Positions 54,843 to 63,996 of a stretch of DNA of 64,000 nucleotides are shown here, piece after piece; position 1 is the first letter of the stretch; each line of letters opens with the position of its first letter. The position numbers and the translations under genes are program-made. Below the pieces are notes generated by a model. That model was not told where the DNA came from and made no database searches. It saw only the letters and a program-made list of their open reading frames with translations. The DNA lies in assembly GCF_016863655.1 (NCBI RefSeq), contig NZ_BOPH01000108.1:1-64000 (forward strand), given 5' to 3'. This DNA comes from Virgisporangium ochraceum. GTDB taxonomy: Bacteria > Actinomycetota > Actinomycetes > Mycobacteriales > Micromonosporaceae.

Positions 54843-55823
54843 TCAGCGGAAGGCGGGAAAGACTTCGGTGGCGAACAGGCGCAGCGACGCGCGGACCATC
54901 TCGGCCGGCATGCCCAGCCAGCCCGGGCGGAAGATGATGTGGTTGAACCCCATGTCCCGCAGCGTCGACAGGCGCTCGATGAGGTACTCCGGCGACCCGA
55001 GCGCGAGCGTGTTGCGGATCAGCTCGTCGAACCGGTCCGACTGCCACCGCAGCGCCGGGTACTCGGCGTAGGTGGAGTACTCGGTGCGGGCTTGCGGCAG
55101 GGCCTCGTCGACCGCGCGCTCGGTCGTGGGCGCGCAGTACAGCTCCAGGCCGATCGGACGGTCCACAGTGGACTTGCCGTACTCCTCCAGCGCCGCGTCG
55201 TAGACCGCGAGATGCTCGGGGAGGTAGCGGGGGCTCGGCGCGTTGCCGGGCGCGTACCAGGCGTCGCCCAGCCGGGCCGCCCGGCGCACGGCCCGCTTGC
55301 TGCCGGCGCCGACCCAGATCGGCGGGCCGCCCGGGGTCAGCGGCCGGATGCCGATCCGGGCGTCGGTCTGCGGGTACAGGCCGCCCTCGGTGGTCACCGG
55401 CTCGCCGGTCCACAGCGCGCGGATGAGCTTGAGACTCTCGTCGAGCCGGCGGAACCGCGTCGGCGGGTCGATGCCGAACGCGGCCAGCTCGTTCTCGCGG
55501 TAGCCGGCGCCGACGCCCAGCACGACCCGGCCGCCCGAGAGGTGGTCGAGCGTCGCGAACTCCTCGGCGATGTGCACCGGGTGGAACATCGGCATCAGCA
55601 GGATCCCGGTGCCGAGCGTCATGGTCCCCGACCGCGGGATCAGCGCCGCCATCATCGAGATCGGCTGCGGGGTGGCGAGGTTGGACTGGAAGTGGTTGAT
55701 CGTCCACACCGAGTCGTAGCCCAGCTCCGCGGCCAGCTCGACGGTGCCGAACAGGTCGTCGAGGTGCTTGCCGAGGTCCTCGTCGTGCGGGTACTGGTGC
55801 GAGGCCATGATGCCGAACTTCAC
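54843..55823 (-). CDS. LLM-class F420-dependent oxidoreductase (C)
   Basis: A 326-residue protein: KFGIMASHQYPHDED, VVLGVGAGYRENELAAFGID and PPIWVGAGSKRAVRRAARLGDAWY are LLM motifs. GTG 55823 overlaps the ligase stop (GTGA). It is most like protein D in its N-terminal third, suggesting duplication within the operon. Confidence 0.85.
   Translation of the reverse strand: MKFGIMASHQYPHDEDLGKHLDDLFGTVELAAELGYDSVWTINHFQSNLATPQPISMMAALIPRSGTMTLGTGILLMPMFHPVHIAEEFATLDHLSGGRVVLGVGAGYRENELAAFGIDPPTRFRRLDESLKLIRALWTGEPVTTEGGLYPQTDARIGIRPLTPGGPPIWVGAGSKRAVRRAARLGDAWYAPGNAPSPRYLPEHLAVYDAALEEYGKSTVDRPIGLELYCAPTTERAVDEALPQARTEYSTYAEYPALRWQSDRFDELIRNTLALGSPEYLIERLSTLRDMGFNHIIFRPGWLGMPAEMVRASLRLFATEVFPAFR
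55161..55173. repeat. Iterated palindrome, site 10 (GTCCAC-A-GTGGAC)
   Basis: In LLM C; Ser-Thr-Val-Asp, Thr ACT. Confidence 0.85.
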
Positions 55824-57256
55824 GCTGGACCCCCTACACGGCTGATCTTTCCGGCGGCGCTGCGCTCCAGGGCGGGCACGAACTCGATCCGCCGCGGCGC
55901 CTTGAAATGGGCGAGCTTCTCGCGCGCGAACTCCACGAGCTGTCGGCTCAGGTCGTCGTCCGGCAGTTCGGACGGTTCCCGCACCACCTGCGCGACCGGG
56001 ATCTCGCCGAGCCGGTCGTCGGGGCGGCCGAGCACGCGGATGTCGCGCACCAGCGGGTGGGCACGCAGCTCGTCCTCGATCTCCTCGGGCCACACCTGGA
56101 ACCCGCCACACTTGATCATGTCGCGCTTGCGGCCGACGAGGAACAGCACGCCGTCGCCGTCGACGTAGCCCATGTCGCCGGTGTGCACCCAGCCGTCGCG
56201 CACGAGGTCCTTCGACGCCTCGGCGTCGTCGACGTAGCCGCGGGTCAGCTCGGAGCGCACGACGATCTCGCCCTCCTCGCCGACGCCCAGCGCGGTGCCG
56301 TCGTCGGCGCGGATCTCCAGGTCGACGCCCGGGTACACCCTGCCGGCCGAGCCGGGCTTCCACAGGCCGGCCTTCATGTCGCGGCCGGTCCAGCCGGCGA
56401 TGTGACCCGCCTCGGTGGACCCGTAGTTCACCAGGATCGGCACCCTGTACCGCTCCTCGAACGCCCTCCGGACCGTCCACGAGATCGCCTGCCCGGCGAC
56501 CAGCACGGACTTCACGCCCTCGAACGGCAGCTCGCGAGGCGAGTGCACGATGTCGAACACCATCGTGGGCAGGAAGAAGAAGTTGTCGAACCGGAACCGC
56601 TCCATGAGGTCGGCGAGCCGGTCGACGCCGAAGCGCTCCCACACCACGGCCGCCCGACCGACGTGGAACGCGAACAGCAGCGAGTGCTGCCCTCCACTGT
56701 GGAACAACGGCAACGCGATGAGGTTCGGCTTCGCGTCGGGCGCGGCGGTGCCCTCGGCGTCGGTCCCGGTGGAGACGCGGGCCAGCCGGGCCAGCGAGGA
56801 GCGCGTGCCGCCGTGCGTCACGCTCACGGCCTTGGGACGCCCGGTGGTGGTGCCACCGGTGAACAGGATGCACGCCTCGGCCCCGGGATCGACGTCGACC
56901 GCCGCGACGGAGGCCCGGGCCGAGATGTCGAGGGTCGACGAGACCACCAGCTTGGGCGCGGTCTTCGCGAGGGACTCGGCGAGCTCGGACTCGTTGTAGA
57001 GGCTGGAGATGGTCACCGGGACGGCGCCGAGCTTCCAGGCGCCGAAGAGGAAGAACGCGATCTCCGGGCCGTTGGTGAGGTAGCACGCGACCCGGTCGCC
57101 GGGCCCGATCCCCTGCGCGCGCAGGGACTCCGCCACGCCGCCGGCGATCAGGTCGAGCTCCTCGAACGTCCACTGTCGACCGTCGTCGCCGTACAGGCCG
57201 ACGGCGTCGCCACGGTCGGCGCGGCGCCCTTCGAGGATGCGGGCGAGGTTGGTCAT
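55820..57256 (-). CDS. AMP-forming acyl-CoA ligase
   Basis: A 478-residue ANL enzyme. The P-loop is ILFTGGTTTGRPKAV, with Gly-Gly for the usual Ser-Gly. NYGSTEAGHIAGW, WVHTGDMGYVDGDG and GRKRDMIKCGGFQVWPEEIE are A5-A8, and SAAGKISRVGG ends the protein with the catalytic Lys. ATG 57256 overlaps LLM B by ATGA. It activates the substrate, or an intermediate, of this operon. Confidence 0.88.
   Translation of the reverse strand: MTNLARILEGRRADRGDAVGLYGDDGRQWTFEELDLIAGGVAESLRAQGIGPGDRVACYLTNGPEIAFFLFGAWKLGAVPVTISSLYNESELAESLAKTAPKLVVSSTLDISARASVAAVDVDPGAEACILFTGGTTTGRPKAVSVTHGGTRSSLARLARVSTGTDAEGTAAPDAKPNLIALPLFHSGGQHSLLFAFHVGRAAVVWERFGVDRLADLMERFRFDNFFFLPTMVFDIVHSPRELPFEGVKSVLVAGQAISWTVRRAFEERYRVPILVNYGSTEAGHIAGWTGRDMKAGLWKPGSAGRVYPGVDLEIRADDGTALGVGEEGEIVVRSELTRGYVDDAEASKDLVRDGWVHTGDMGYVDGDGVLFLVGRKRDMIKCGGFQVWPEEIEDELRAHPLVRDIRVLGRPDDRLGEIPVAQVVREPSELPDDDLSRQLVEFAREKLAHFKAPRRIEFVPALERSAAGKISRVGGPA
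56693..56703. repeat. Iterated palindrome, site 11 (core TCCAC-T-GTGGA)
   Basis: In the ligase at 55820, read as Phe-His-Ser-Gly-Gly. Confidence 0.75.
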
Positions 57257-58233
57257 GAGGCCACCTTCGGGATGACCTCGGAGCCGAAGCGGGCGAGCTG
57301 GTCCATGGCCTCCTCCTGGCTGGCGCCGACGAACTGGTGGCGCAGCGACACCTCGGTGACGCCGAGGTCGCGCTCCCAGCGGCGCAGCTTCTCGACGATG
57401 TCGTCGGCGGAGCCGACCAGGCAGTCCTCGGCCAGGTAGCGGTCGAGGTCGATCTTCTGGGCGTCGTCCCAGGACCGGTAGCCGGCGTACTGGCGCTGCA
57501 GGTGCGGTGCCACGCCGGCGACCGCGGCGGAGTAGCTGTCGGCGATGAAGGCCTCGCGGCTCATCGGGTACTCGCGGTCCAACGACAGGTCGTTCTCGGC
57601 CAGAACCGACCGGTACACCGTCAGGAGCCGGGCGAGCTCGGCGTCGTCGCCCTTGGGGCCGATCAGCCACGGGCAGTCCAGGCGCGCGGCGCGCCGGACC
57701 GCGGGCTCGGCGAACGCGCCGATCCACAGTGGAGGGCCGCCGGGCTGCACCGGCCGCAGCGGCAGCGACGCGCCCGGCACCTCGCCCCACGTGCCCGCGA
57801 GGTCGAGCGTCGAGCCGCTCCACAGCGCACGCAGGATCGGCACGTACTCGCGCAGCCGGCGCAGCCGGTCGTCCCATCCGACGCCGAACGCGGCGGTCTC
57901 GCGCTTGCGGTAGCCCGCGCCGAGGCCGACCGTGAGCCGGCCCCGCGAGAGCACGTCGAGCGACGCGAGGTCCTCGGCGAGCGCGACCGGGTTCAGCAGC
58001 GGCGCCAGCAGCACCCCGAACCCGATACGCACCCGGGAGGTGGCCGAGGCCAGGTAGCCGGCCAGCGGCACCGGTTGCACGAACGCCGACTTCGCCAGGT
58101 AGTGGTGGCCGAGGTAGACGGCGTGGAAGCCGGCCGCCTCGGCGGCGGCCGCCTGGGTCACCACGGCGTCGATCCCTTCGACCGCCGAGGCCGAGGGGTC
58201 GAACTGCGCGCTCAGGAAACAGCTGATCTTCAA
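57253..58233 (-). CDS. LLM-class F420-dependent oxidoreductase (B)
   Basis: A 326-residue LLM protein: KISCFLSAQFDPSASAVEGID, TVGLGAGYRKRETAAFGVGWDDR and PPLWIGAFAEPAVRRAARLDC. The start is TTG 58233, directly next to the TAG stop of LLM A, so translation probably continues by coupling. The ligand pocket differs from C and D. Confidence 0.84.
   Translation of the reverse strand: MKISCFLSAQFDPSASAVEGIDAVVTQAAAAEAAGFHAVYLGHHYLAKSAFVQPVPLAGYLASATSRVRIGFGVLLAPLLNPVALAEDLASLDVLSRGRLTVGLGAGYRKRETAAFGVGWDDRLRRLREYVPILRALWSGSTLDLAGTWGEVPGASLPLRPVQPGGPPLWIGAFAEPAVRRAARLDCPWLIGPKGDDAELARLLTVYRSVLAENDLSLDREYPMSREAFIADSYSAAVAGVAPHLQRQYAGYRSWDDAQKIDLDRYLAEDCLVGSADDIVEKLRRWERDLGVTEVSLRHQFVGASQEEAMDQLARFGSEVIPKVAS
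57723..57733. repeat. Iterated palindrome, site 12 (core TCCAC-A-GTGGA)
   Basis: In LLM B, read as Pro-Leu-Trp-Ile. Confidence 0.75.
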
Positions 58234-59286
58234 CTAAGCAGCCTCGGCCTTGAAGTGTGGGATGACCTTCTCGGCGAACTCCTCCATCGACTTCAGCGCC
58301 GCCTTCCGGTCGAGCGACGGTATCCGCAGCCAGCCGATGTAGTGGTTGACGCCGAGCTGGTCGCGCAGCATCTCGATGGTTTCGATGACGCGGTCGGCAC
58401 TGCCGAAGTTGCCGCCGTGGGTCAGCGTCTGCTCCAGGGTCAGCAGCTCGATGTTCTTGGCCACCGCGGCGTAGTAGGCCTTCTCCTTCTCCAACGCCTC
58501 CTCGGAGCCGGGGATGACCTTGCCGACGGACTTGTAGTAGTTCAGCGCCGCCTGCGCCGCCTCCTGCAGCCCGTCCTCGCCGTCGCCGACCCAGACCTGC
58601 TGCATGAACGGCACGTCGTAGGTGGAGATGTCGAAGCCGTTCTCCTCCATGGCGTCGCGGTACAGGCGGTAGTTCTTCTGCATGATGCCCAACGGCGTGA
58701 AGTTGGGTGAGGTGATGATCGACTCGCCGACCGCACCCCGCTCGCGGAAGCTGTCGGGCGACACGGTGCCCTGCAGGATCGGCGGCCCGCCCGCGGTGAA
58801 CGGACGCGGGTACGTGGTGATGTTGTCGTACGTGAAGTGCTTGCCGTGGTACGAGAAGTTCTCCTGCGACAGCGCGAGCCGCAGGATCTCCAGCGTCTCC
58901 TGGTAGCGCTCCTTCGACTCGGCCAGCGGCACGCCCATGCCGGCGAACTCCTGCGGCTGGTAGCCGCGGCCGACGCCGATCGACACGCGGCCGCCGCTGA
59001 GCACGTCGAGCGCGGCGATGTCCTCGGCCAGGCGCAGCGGGTGGTGCAGCGGCAGCACCAGCACGGCGGTGCCGATGGTGATGCGCGTGGTGCGTTCGGC
59101 GATGGCCATGCCGAAGTTGATCGGGCTGCCGAGGATGCCGTACTTGGAGAAGTGGTGCTCGGCCAGCCACACCGAGTCGAAGCCGAGCTCGTCTGCGAGC
59201 TGGATCTCCTCGAGCGTGTCCCGCAGCACCTGGTGGTCCGACGCGCCGTCGGCCACCGGGAACAGGTTCATGATGCCGAACTTCAC
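58234..59286 (-). CDS. LLM-class F420-dependent oxidoreductase (A), first gene of operon
   Basis: A 350-residue LLM protein: KFGIMNLFPVADGASDH, WLAEHHFSKYGILGSP, ISIGVGRGYQPQEFAGMG-type motif and PPILQGTVSPDSFRERG. GTG 59286 follows GAGGAGAG four bases upstream. It opens the seven-gene LLM operon behind the operator at 59302. It is the longest and most divergent of the four. Confidence 0.86.
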   Translation of the reverse strand: MKFGIMNLFPVADGASDHQVLRDTLEEIQLADELGFDSVWLAEHHFSKYGILGSPINFGMAIAERTTRITIGTAVLVLPLHHPLRLAEDIAALDVLSGGRVSIGVGRGYQPQEFAGMGVPLAESKERYQETLEILRLALSQENFSYHGKHFTYDNITTYPRPFTAGGPPILQGTVSPDSFRERGAVGESIITSPNFTPLGIMQKNYRLYRDAMEENGFDISTYDVPFMQQVWVGDGEDGLQEAAQAALNYYKSVGKVIPGSEEALEKEKAYYAAVAKNIELLTLEQTLTHGGNFGSADRVIETIEMLRDQLGVNHYIGWLRIPSLDRKAALKSMEEFAEKVIPHFKAEAA

Positions 59287-59301
59287 GGTCTCTCCTCGTT
59301 T

Positions 59302-59322
59302 ATTCCGACCAGCCGGTATGTT
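59302..59322. promoter_or_regulatory. 21-base operator-like element, copy 1
   Basis: ATTCCGACC, one variable zone and CCGGTATGTT form an imperfect dyad (ATnCCG on both arms). It sits 16 bases before the LLM A start. It is matched at 20 of 21 bases by the element at 62959. TetR-type regulators of acyl-CoA metabolism bind dyads of this sort. Confidence 0.75.
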
Positions 59323-59351
59323 ACTGGCCGAGGGCCGCACGCCGCAACCGA

Positions 59352-60272
59352 TCAGGCGTTCTGACGTGCGGAAATACGCAGCTCGCCGACGCGCCGGCGG
59401 TGGTCGGCGCCGGTGCCCAGCAGCGCGTCGAGCACCAGGGCCCGGCGCAGGTACAGGTGCGGGTCGGCCTCCATCGTGATGCCCATGCCGCCGTGCACCT
59501 GGATGCACCGCTCGGCCGCGAACACCGCGGCCTTCCCTGCGGCGGCCTTGGCCGCGTGCACCTGGATCTCCGCCTCGGGCATCGCGTTGTCGACTGCCCA
59601 GGCCGCGTACAGGGTGAGGTCCCACGCGGCCTTGCGCTGCGTCGCGGCGTCGGCGAGCTGGAACGCGACCCCCTGGAACGACCCGATGACGCGGCCGAAC
59701 TGGGTCCGGGTGCGGGCCTGGTCGGCGGCGAGGTCGATCGCGCCCTGCGCCACGCCGCACAGCTGCGCCGCGACGACGAGCGTCGCGCGTCGCTGTCCGT
59801 CGACACTCGCGGGGGTCGCGGCCTTGGTGGTGACCGAGGACAGCGGCACCGAGGGGTCGAGCGACCGCCGCGGCACGATCTCCGCCGCCTCCTGGATGGC
59901 ACCGTCGACGAAGCCGTTGGCCGCGGCGGCGTAGGGCACCGGGTTGCCGGCGGGCGTGAGCACCCGGCGCCCCTCGAGCACGTCGGCCGGGATCGCCGTA
60001 CCGGTCAGCAGCTGCACCGCCGCCGCGTGCCAGGGGAAGCGGCTGGGCACCAGGGTGGCGCCGATCGCCTCCACCGCCACGAGGAGGTCGATCAGGGCGC
60101 TCTCGCCCGGAACGCCGAGGAGGCCGAAGTCGCGCAGCAGGGTGATGTCGCACGCCGGCGCGGTCCACTCGCCGGCTGTCAGGACCGTGCGGGCCGTGAC
60201 CGCCTCGCCCTCGACGAGCGCCCGGACCGTCTTGGCGATCTCCAGCTGTTCCTGGGTGAAGGTTGCGCGCAT
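59352..60272 (-). CDS. Short acyl-CoA dehydrogenase subunit
   Basis: A 306-residue protein, about 70 shorter than usual and losing part of the N-terminal domain. TRTQFGRVIGSFQGVAFQLAD and CIQVHGGMGITMEADPHLYLRRA bind FAD. It lacks the FERG-type catalytic Glu seen in its neighbour. Such short/long pairs are known to form alpha2-beta2 dehydrogenases for steroid side chains and other bulky acyl-CoAs, so this probably dimerises with the product of the gene at 60283. Confidence 0.86.
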   Translation of the reverse strand: MRATFTQEQLEIAKTVRALVEGEAVTARTVLTAGEWTAPACDITLLRDFGLLGVPGESALIDLLVAVEAIGATLVPSRFPWHAAAVQLLTGTAIPADVLEGRRVLTPAGNPVPYAAAANGFVDGAIQEAAEIVPRRSLDPSVPLSSVTTKAATPASVDGQRRATLVVAAQLCGVAQGAIDLAADQARTRTQFGRVIGSFQGVAFQLADAATQRKAAWDLTLYAAWAVDNAMPEAEIQVHAAKAAAGKAAVFAAERCIQVHGGMGITMEADPHLYLRRALVLDALLGTGADHRRRVGELRISARQNA

Positions 60273-60282
60273 GTCCCGGCTC

Positions 60283-61434
60283 TCAACGTGAGCGGGGCAG
60301 GTTCAGCACCCGCTCCGCGAGGATCGACTTCTGGACTTCCTCGGTGCCGCCCTCGATGGTGTGGGCGCGGGCCCGCAGGTACCGCCGCATGCGGGCGGCG
60401 GCGCCGGGATGGTCGAGCAGCACTCCCCCGGCCTCGTCGAGCTGCACGGCGAGGCGGTTGGCGTTCTGCACGACGCCGGCCCACAGGCTCTTCAACGCCG
60501 ACGTCTCCGGACCGGGGACGCCGCCGGCCCGGGTCTCGCCGAGCATGCGCATCGAGCCGATCCGCACCGCCTCGGCGTCGCACTGCAGGGCGCCGACGGC
60601 GTCGACGAACGCGCTGTCGTGTGCCATCCCGCGTTCGAGGGCCACGTCGACGACCCGGTCGACCGCCTGCCGGGCCCACACCCACAGGTTCAGCGCCATG
60701 CTGCCGCGCTCGAACGCGAGCGTGGTGAGCGCGACCTTCCAGCCGTTGCCGACGCCGCCGAGCACATCCCCGTCGGGCACGAACACGTCGTCGAGGAACA
60801 TCTCGTTGAACTCGGTGTCACCGTTGATCATCGTCAGCGACCGCACCGTGAACTTCTCCATCGGCGCGAGGAAGTACGTGATGCCCTTGTGCTTCGGGGC
60901 ATCCGGATCGGTGCGGGCGAGCAGGAGGCACGTCGAGGCGTTGTGGGCGTTGGAGGTCCAGATCTTCTGGCCGTTGATGACCCAGCCGCCGTCGACCTTG
61001 CGCGCCGCGGTGCGCAGGCTCGCGAGGTCCGACCCGGAGCCCGGCTCGCTGAAGCCCTGGCACCAGTAGACCTCGCCCTTGAGAATCCCCGGCAGGTGCC
61101 GCGCCTGCTGCTCGGCCGTGCCGTGGGCGATGATCGTGGGACCGGCGAGCATCATGCCGACGCCGTTGAGCGGGTACGGCGCCCCGCGCTTCGCCGCCTC
61201 CTCGTTGAAGATGGCCTGCGCCAACGAGTCCAGGCCCCGGCCGCCGTGCTCCGTCGGCCACGACAGGCCGGCCCAGTTGCCGGCGCACAGCCGCTCCTGC
61301 CATACGCGCGACCAGTGTTCGCGCTCGCTCTCGCTCAGGTCGTCCTGGTCGGGGATGTCGCGCAGCGCATCGTCGATCCAGCCGCCGACCTCGGTCCGGA
61401 ACGCGAGGTCGGCCGCGGTGTCATCGAAGTCCAT
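60283..61434 (-). CDS. Acyl-CoA dehydrogenase, catalytic subunit
   Basis: A 383-residue dehydrogenase. WCQGFSEPGSGSDLASLRT and WVINGQKIWTSNAH bind FAD and CoA; the probable base is E242 in LAFERGS; IEGGTEEVQKSILAERVL closes the FAD site. It is ten bases upstream of the short subunit and overlaps the ligase stop by 14 bases. Confidence 0.9.
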   Translation of the reverse strand: MDFDDTAADLAFRTEVGGWIDDALRDIPDQDDLSESEREHWSRVWQERLCAGNWAGLSWPTEHGGRGLDSLAQAIFNEEAAKRGAPYPLNGVGMMLAGPTIIAHGTAEQQARHLPGILKGEVYWCQGFSEPGSGSDLASLRTAARKVDGGWVINGQKIWTSNAHNASTCLLLARTDPDAPKHKGITYFLAPMEKFTVRSLTMINGDTEFNEMFLDDVFVPDGDVLGGVGNGWKVALTTLAFERGSMALNLWVWARQAVDRVVDVALERGMAHDSAFVDAVGALQCDAEAVRIGSMRMLGETRAGGVPGPETSALKSLWAGVVQNANRLAVQLDEAGGVLLDHPGAAARMRRYLRARAHTIEGGTEEVQKSILAERVLNLPRSR

Positions 61435-62941
61435 GCGCGTCCTCTGTCAACTTCGCCTTGTAGAGCTTGCCGTTCGGGTCGCGCGGCAGCGCCTGGTGCA
61501 CGACGTAGGTGGCGGGCCGTTTGGGTTTGGCGAGCCGCTCGGCGACGTAGGCCCTGATCTCCCCGATCGCCTCGTCCTCGCGCGGTGCGGCCGAAGACAG
61601 CGCGATGTGCGCCAGCGGCACCTCGCCGAACTCCGGGTCCTTCGCGCCGACCACGCCGGCGTCGGCCACGTACTCGTGGCTCACCAGCACGCCCTCGATC
61701 TCGGCCGGGTACACGTTGACGCCGCCGACCAGGATCAGCTCCGCGGCCCGTCCGGTGATGTAGAGGAAGCCGTCCGCGTCGACGTGGCCGACGTCCCACA
61801 CGGTCATCAGCCCGCCGCGGCGGGCGCCGTCGGTCTTGCCGGGGTCGTTGTGGTACTCGACGCGGTCCTCGCCCTGTCGCATGTAGACGATCCCGGTCTC
61901 GCCGGTCGGCACCTCGTTGCCCTCGGTGTCGAGGATCTTCAGGGTGGAGATGCTCGCGGGACGCCCGACCGTGCCCGGATGGGCCAGCCACTCGTGCGGC
62001 CGGGCGATCGTCGTGCCGACCTCGGTGGAGCCGTAGTACTCGTAGACCACGGGGCCGAACCAGTCGAGAATGCGGGCCTTGATGTCGCGCGGGCAGGGCG
62101 CGGCGCCGTGCAGCACGTACTCCAGGCTGCTGATGTCGTAGCTCTTCCGCACGTCGTCGGGCAGCTGCAGGAGCCGGTAGAAGTGCGTGGGGACCATGCT
62201 GGTGCCGGTCACCGCGTGCTGCTGCACCCGGGAGAGGAAGCCTTCCGGGGTCCAGCCGTCCATCAGCACCATCGTTCCGCCGGCGTGCAGCGAGCCCATC
62301 GCGGGCGTGATGTTGGCCGAGTGGTACATCGGCGCGGAGACCAGCCACGACGCGAACGCGGGCCGCTCCATGCCGAACTCCTTGAACAGCCACACGTACG
62401 TCAGCGCGCCGGTGTCGGCGTCGATGCCGCTGAGCGGGCGCTTGACGCCCTTCGACCGGCCGGTGGTGCCCGAGGTGTACATCATCAGCGACCCGGCCGG
62501 GGTCCGCTCCGGGTCGGTGGCGGGCATGCCGTCGGTGAGGTCGGTCAGGTCCTTCCCGTCGACGTACATTCGCACGCCGTCGGGAACGGCCCGTCGCACC
62601 TCGCCTTCGACGCGCTCCGACGCGACGACCACCTTCGCGCCGCTGTCCGTGACGATGTACTCGATCTCGGGCGCGGTGAGGTGGTAGTTGAGGGTCACCA
62701 GGTACAGGCCGGACTGCATGGCGGCCAGGTACATCGCCACCATGCCGGGGCTGTTGGTCATCACGATCGCGACCGTGTCGCCGACCTCCAGGCCGGCCTT
62801 GTGGCGCAGACCGTGCGAGAGGCGGTTGACCTCGGCGAACAGCTCTCCGTAGGAGATGCGCCGGTCGTCGGCCGTGATGATCGCGGTGAGCTCGGGCTCA
62901 GCGGCCGCCCACAGCCGGAATCCGGTTCTCGGCTCGCTCAT
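61421..62941 (-). CDS. AMP-forming acyl-CoA ligase, first gene of ACAD operon
   Basis: A 506-residue ligase. The P-loop is MMYTSGTTGRSKGVKRP, YEYYGSTEVGTT is A5, ITGRAAELILVGGVNVYPAEIE is A8, and PNGKLYKAKL holds the catalytic Lys. It resembles the FadD3/bile-acid-ligase type more than long-chain ligases. It starts at ATG 62941, 18 bases from the operator element, and leads ligase-ACAD-ACAD. Confidence 0.89.
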   Translation of the reverse strand: MSEPRTGFRLWAAAEPELTAIITADDRRISYGELFAEVNRLSHGLRHKAGLEVGDTVAIVMTNSPGMVAMYLAAMQSGLYLVTLNYHLTAPEIEYIVTDSGAKVVVASERVEGEVRRAVPDGVRMYVDGKDLTDLTDGMPATDPERTPAGSLMMYTSGTTGRSKGVKRPLSGIDADTGALTYVWLFKEFGMERPAFASWLVSAPMYHSANITPAMGSLHAGGTMVLMDGWTPEGFLSRVQQHAVTGTSMVPTHFYRLLQLPDDVRKSYDISSLEYVLHGAAPCPRDIKARILDWFGPVVYEYYGSTEVGTTIARPHEWLAHPGTVGRPASISTLKILDTEGNEVPTGETGIVYMRQGEDRVEYHNDPGKTDGARRGGLMTVWDVGHVDADGFLYITGRAAELILVGGVNVYPAEIEGVLVSHEYVADAGVVGAKDPEFGEVPLAHIALSSAAPREDEAIGEIRAYVAERLAKPKRPATYVVHQALPRDPNGKLYKAKLTEDAHGLR

Positions 62942-62958
62942 CAGGCTCCTCGACTAGC

Positions 62959-62979
62959 ATTCCGACCATCCGGTATGTT
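62959..62979. promoter_or_regulatory. 21-base operator-like element, copy 2
   Basis: Identical to the element at 59302 except T for G at position 11. It lies in the 71-base gap between the divergent ligase operon and the metallo-beta-lactamase-fold gene and could control both. Confidence 0.75.
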
Positions 62980-63012
62980 GTGTTGCCATCACATTAAGGG
63001 AGGGTCACGACG

Positions 63013-63996
63013 ATGTCCATACCCGCCGGTCGCGCCGTGGACCCCGCGCACGCCGCGAGCTACCGGGCCCGCGAGGTGCACGCCCCGGCCCCGGTCGTCG
63101 ACGGGGTGTGGGCGGTTCCGGTGCCCCTGGCGGGCAGCGCGCTGCGCTCGATCATCGTGTACCTCGTCGCGACCTCCGACGGGCTCGTGCTGATCGACGC
63201 CGGGTACGACCATCCCAGCTGCTGGCGGTCGTTCCAGCAGTCGGTGGCCGACCTGGGCCTGCGCGTCGGAGACATCACCGCGGTCCTGGTGACCCACAAC
63301 CACCCCGACCACGTCGGCTTCGCCGACCGCGTCCGCTCGGAGTCGGGCGCCCGGGTGATGATGGCCCACCTCGACGACTTCGCGGTCATGCACGCGACCC
63401 GCGGCCCGTTCCTCACCCAGCTCAGCGCCGCCCTGGCCTGGACCGGCGCCCCCGCAGACGTCGTGGCGTGGATGTACGACGACGCCGTCGGCGTGGCCGA
63501 GCACCACGAGAACCTGCGCCTCGACCATGCCTTCACCGAGCCCGTGGAGGACCTCCACTTCGGCGACGTCACGATCCGGGCCGTGCACGCGCCCGGTCAC
63601 ACCTACGGCCACACGGTCTTCCACGACACCCGCGGCCTCGTCTTCACCGGCGACACCATGATGGCCGAGGGCCCCACGCAGCTCGCGATCGCCAGCCGCC
63701 CCGACGACGACCCGGCCGGCGACCTCTTCGCCACTCTGGCCCGCATCGGCGACCTCGGGGCCACGATCGCCTGCCCCGCACACCAGTTCCCCTACCGCGA
63801 CGTGGCCGCCCGGGCGGCCGAGCTGGCCGCGTTCCACCGCGCCGAGGTCGAGGCCGTCCGCGAGGTCGCCACCCTGGGAGACACCGCCTGGACCGTCGCC
63901 CGCCGCCTGACGTGGAAGAAGCCCTGGGACGAGCTGGGCCGCGGAACGCGGCGCTTCCACCTGGTCCACACGCTGGCCCTGATGCGCGCGGCGTGA
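63013..63996 (+). CDS. Metallo-beta-lactamase-fold hydrolase
   Basis: A 327-residue protein. The zinc motif HxHxDH is H95, H97, D99 and H100 in VTHNHPDHVG; HAPGHTYGH and FTGDTMMAE supply further ligands. ATG 63013 follows AGGGAGG. There is no signal peptide. Divergent from a CoA-ligase operon through the shared operator, so it is probably a thioester or ester hydrolase of the same pathway. Confidence 0.88.
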   Translation: MSIPAGRAVDPAHAASYRAREVHAPAPVVDGVWAVPVPLAGSALRSIIVYLVATSDGLVLIDAGYDHPSCWRSFQQSVADLGLRVGDITAVLVTHNHPDHVGFADRVRSESGARVMMAHLDDFAVMHATRGPFLTQLSAALAWTGAPADVVAWMYDDAVGVAEHHENLRLDHAFTEPVEDLHFGDVTIRAVHAPGHTYGHTVFHDTRGLVFTGDTMMAEGPTQLAIASRPDDDPAGDLFATLARIGDLGATIACPAHQFPYRDVAARAAELAAFHRAEVEAVREVATLGDTAWTVARRLTWKKPWDELGRGTRRFHLVHTLALMRAA

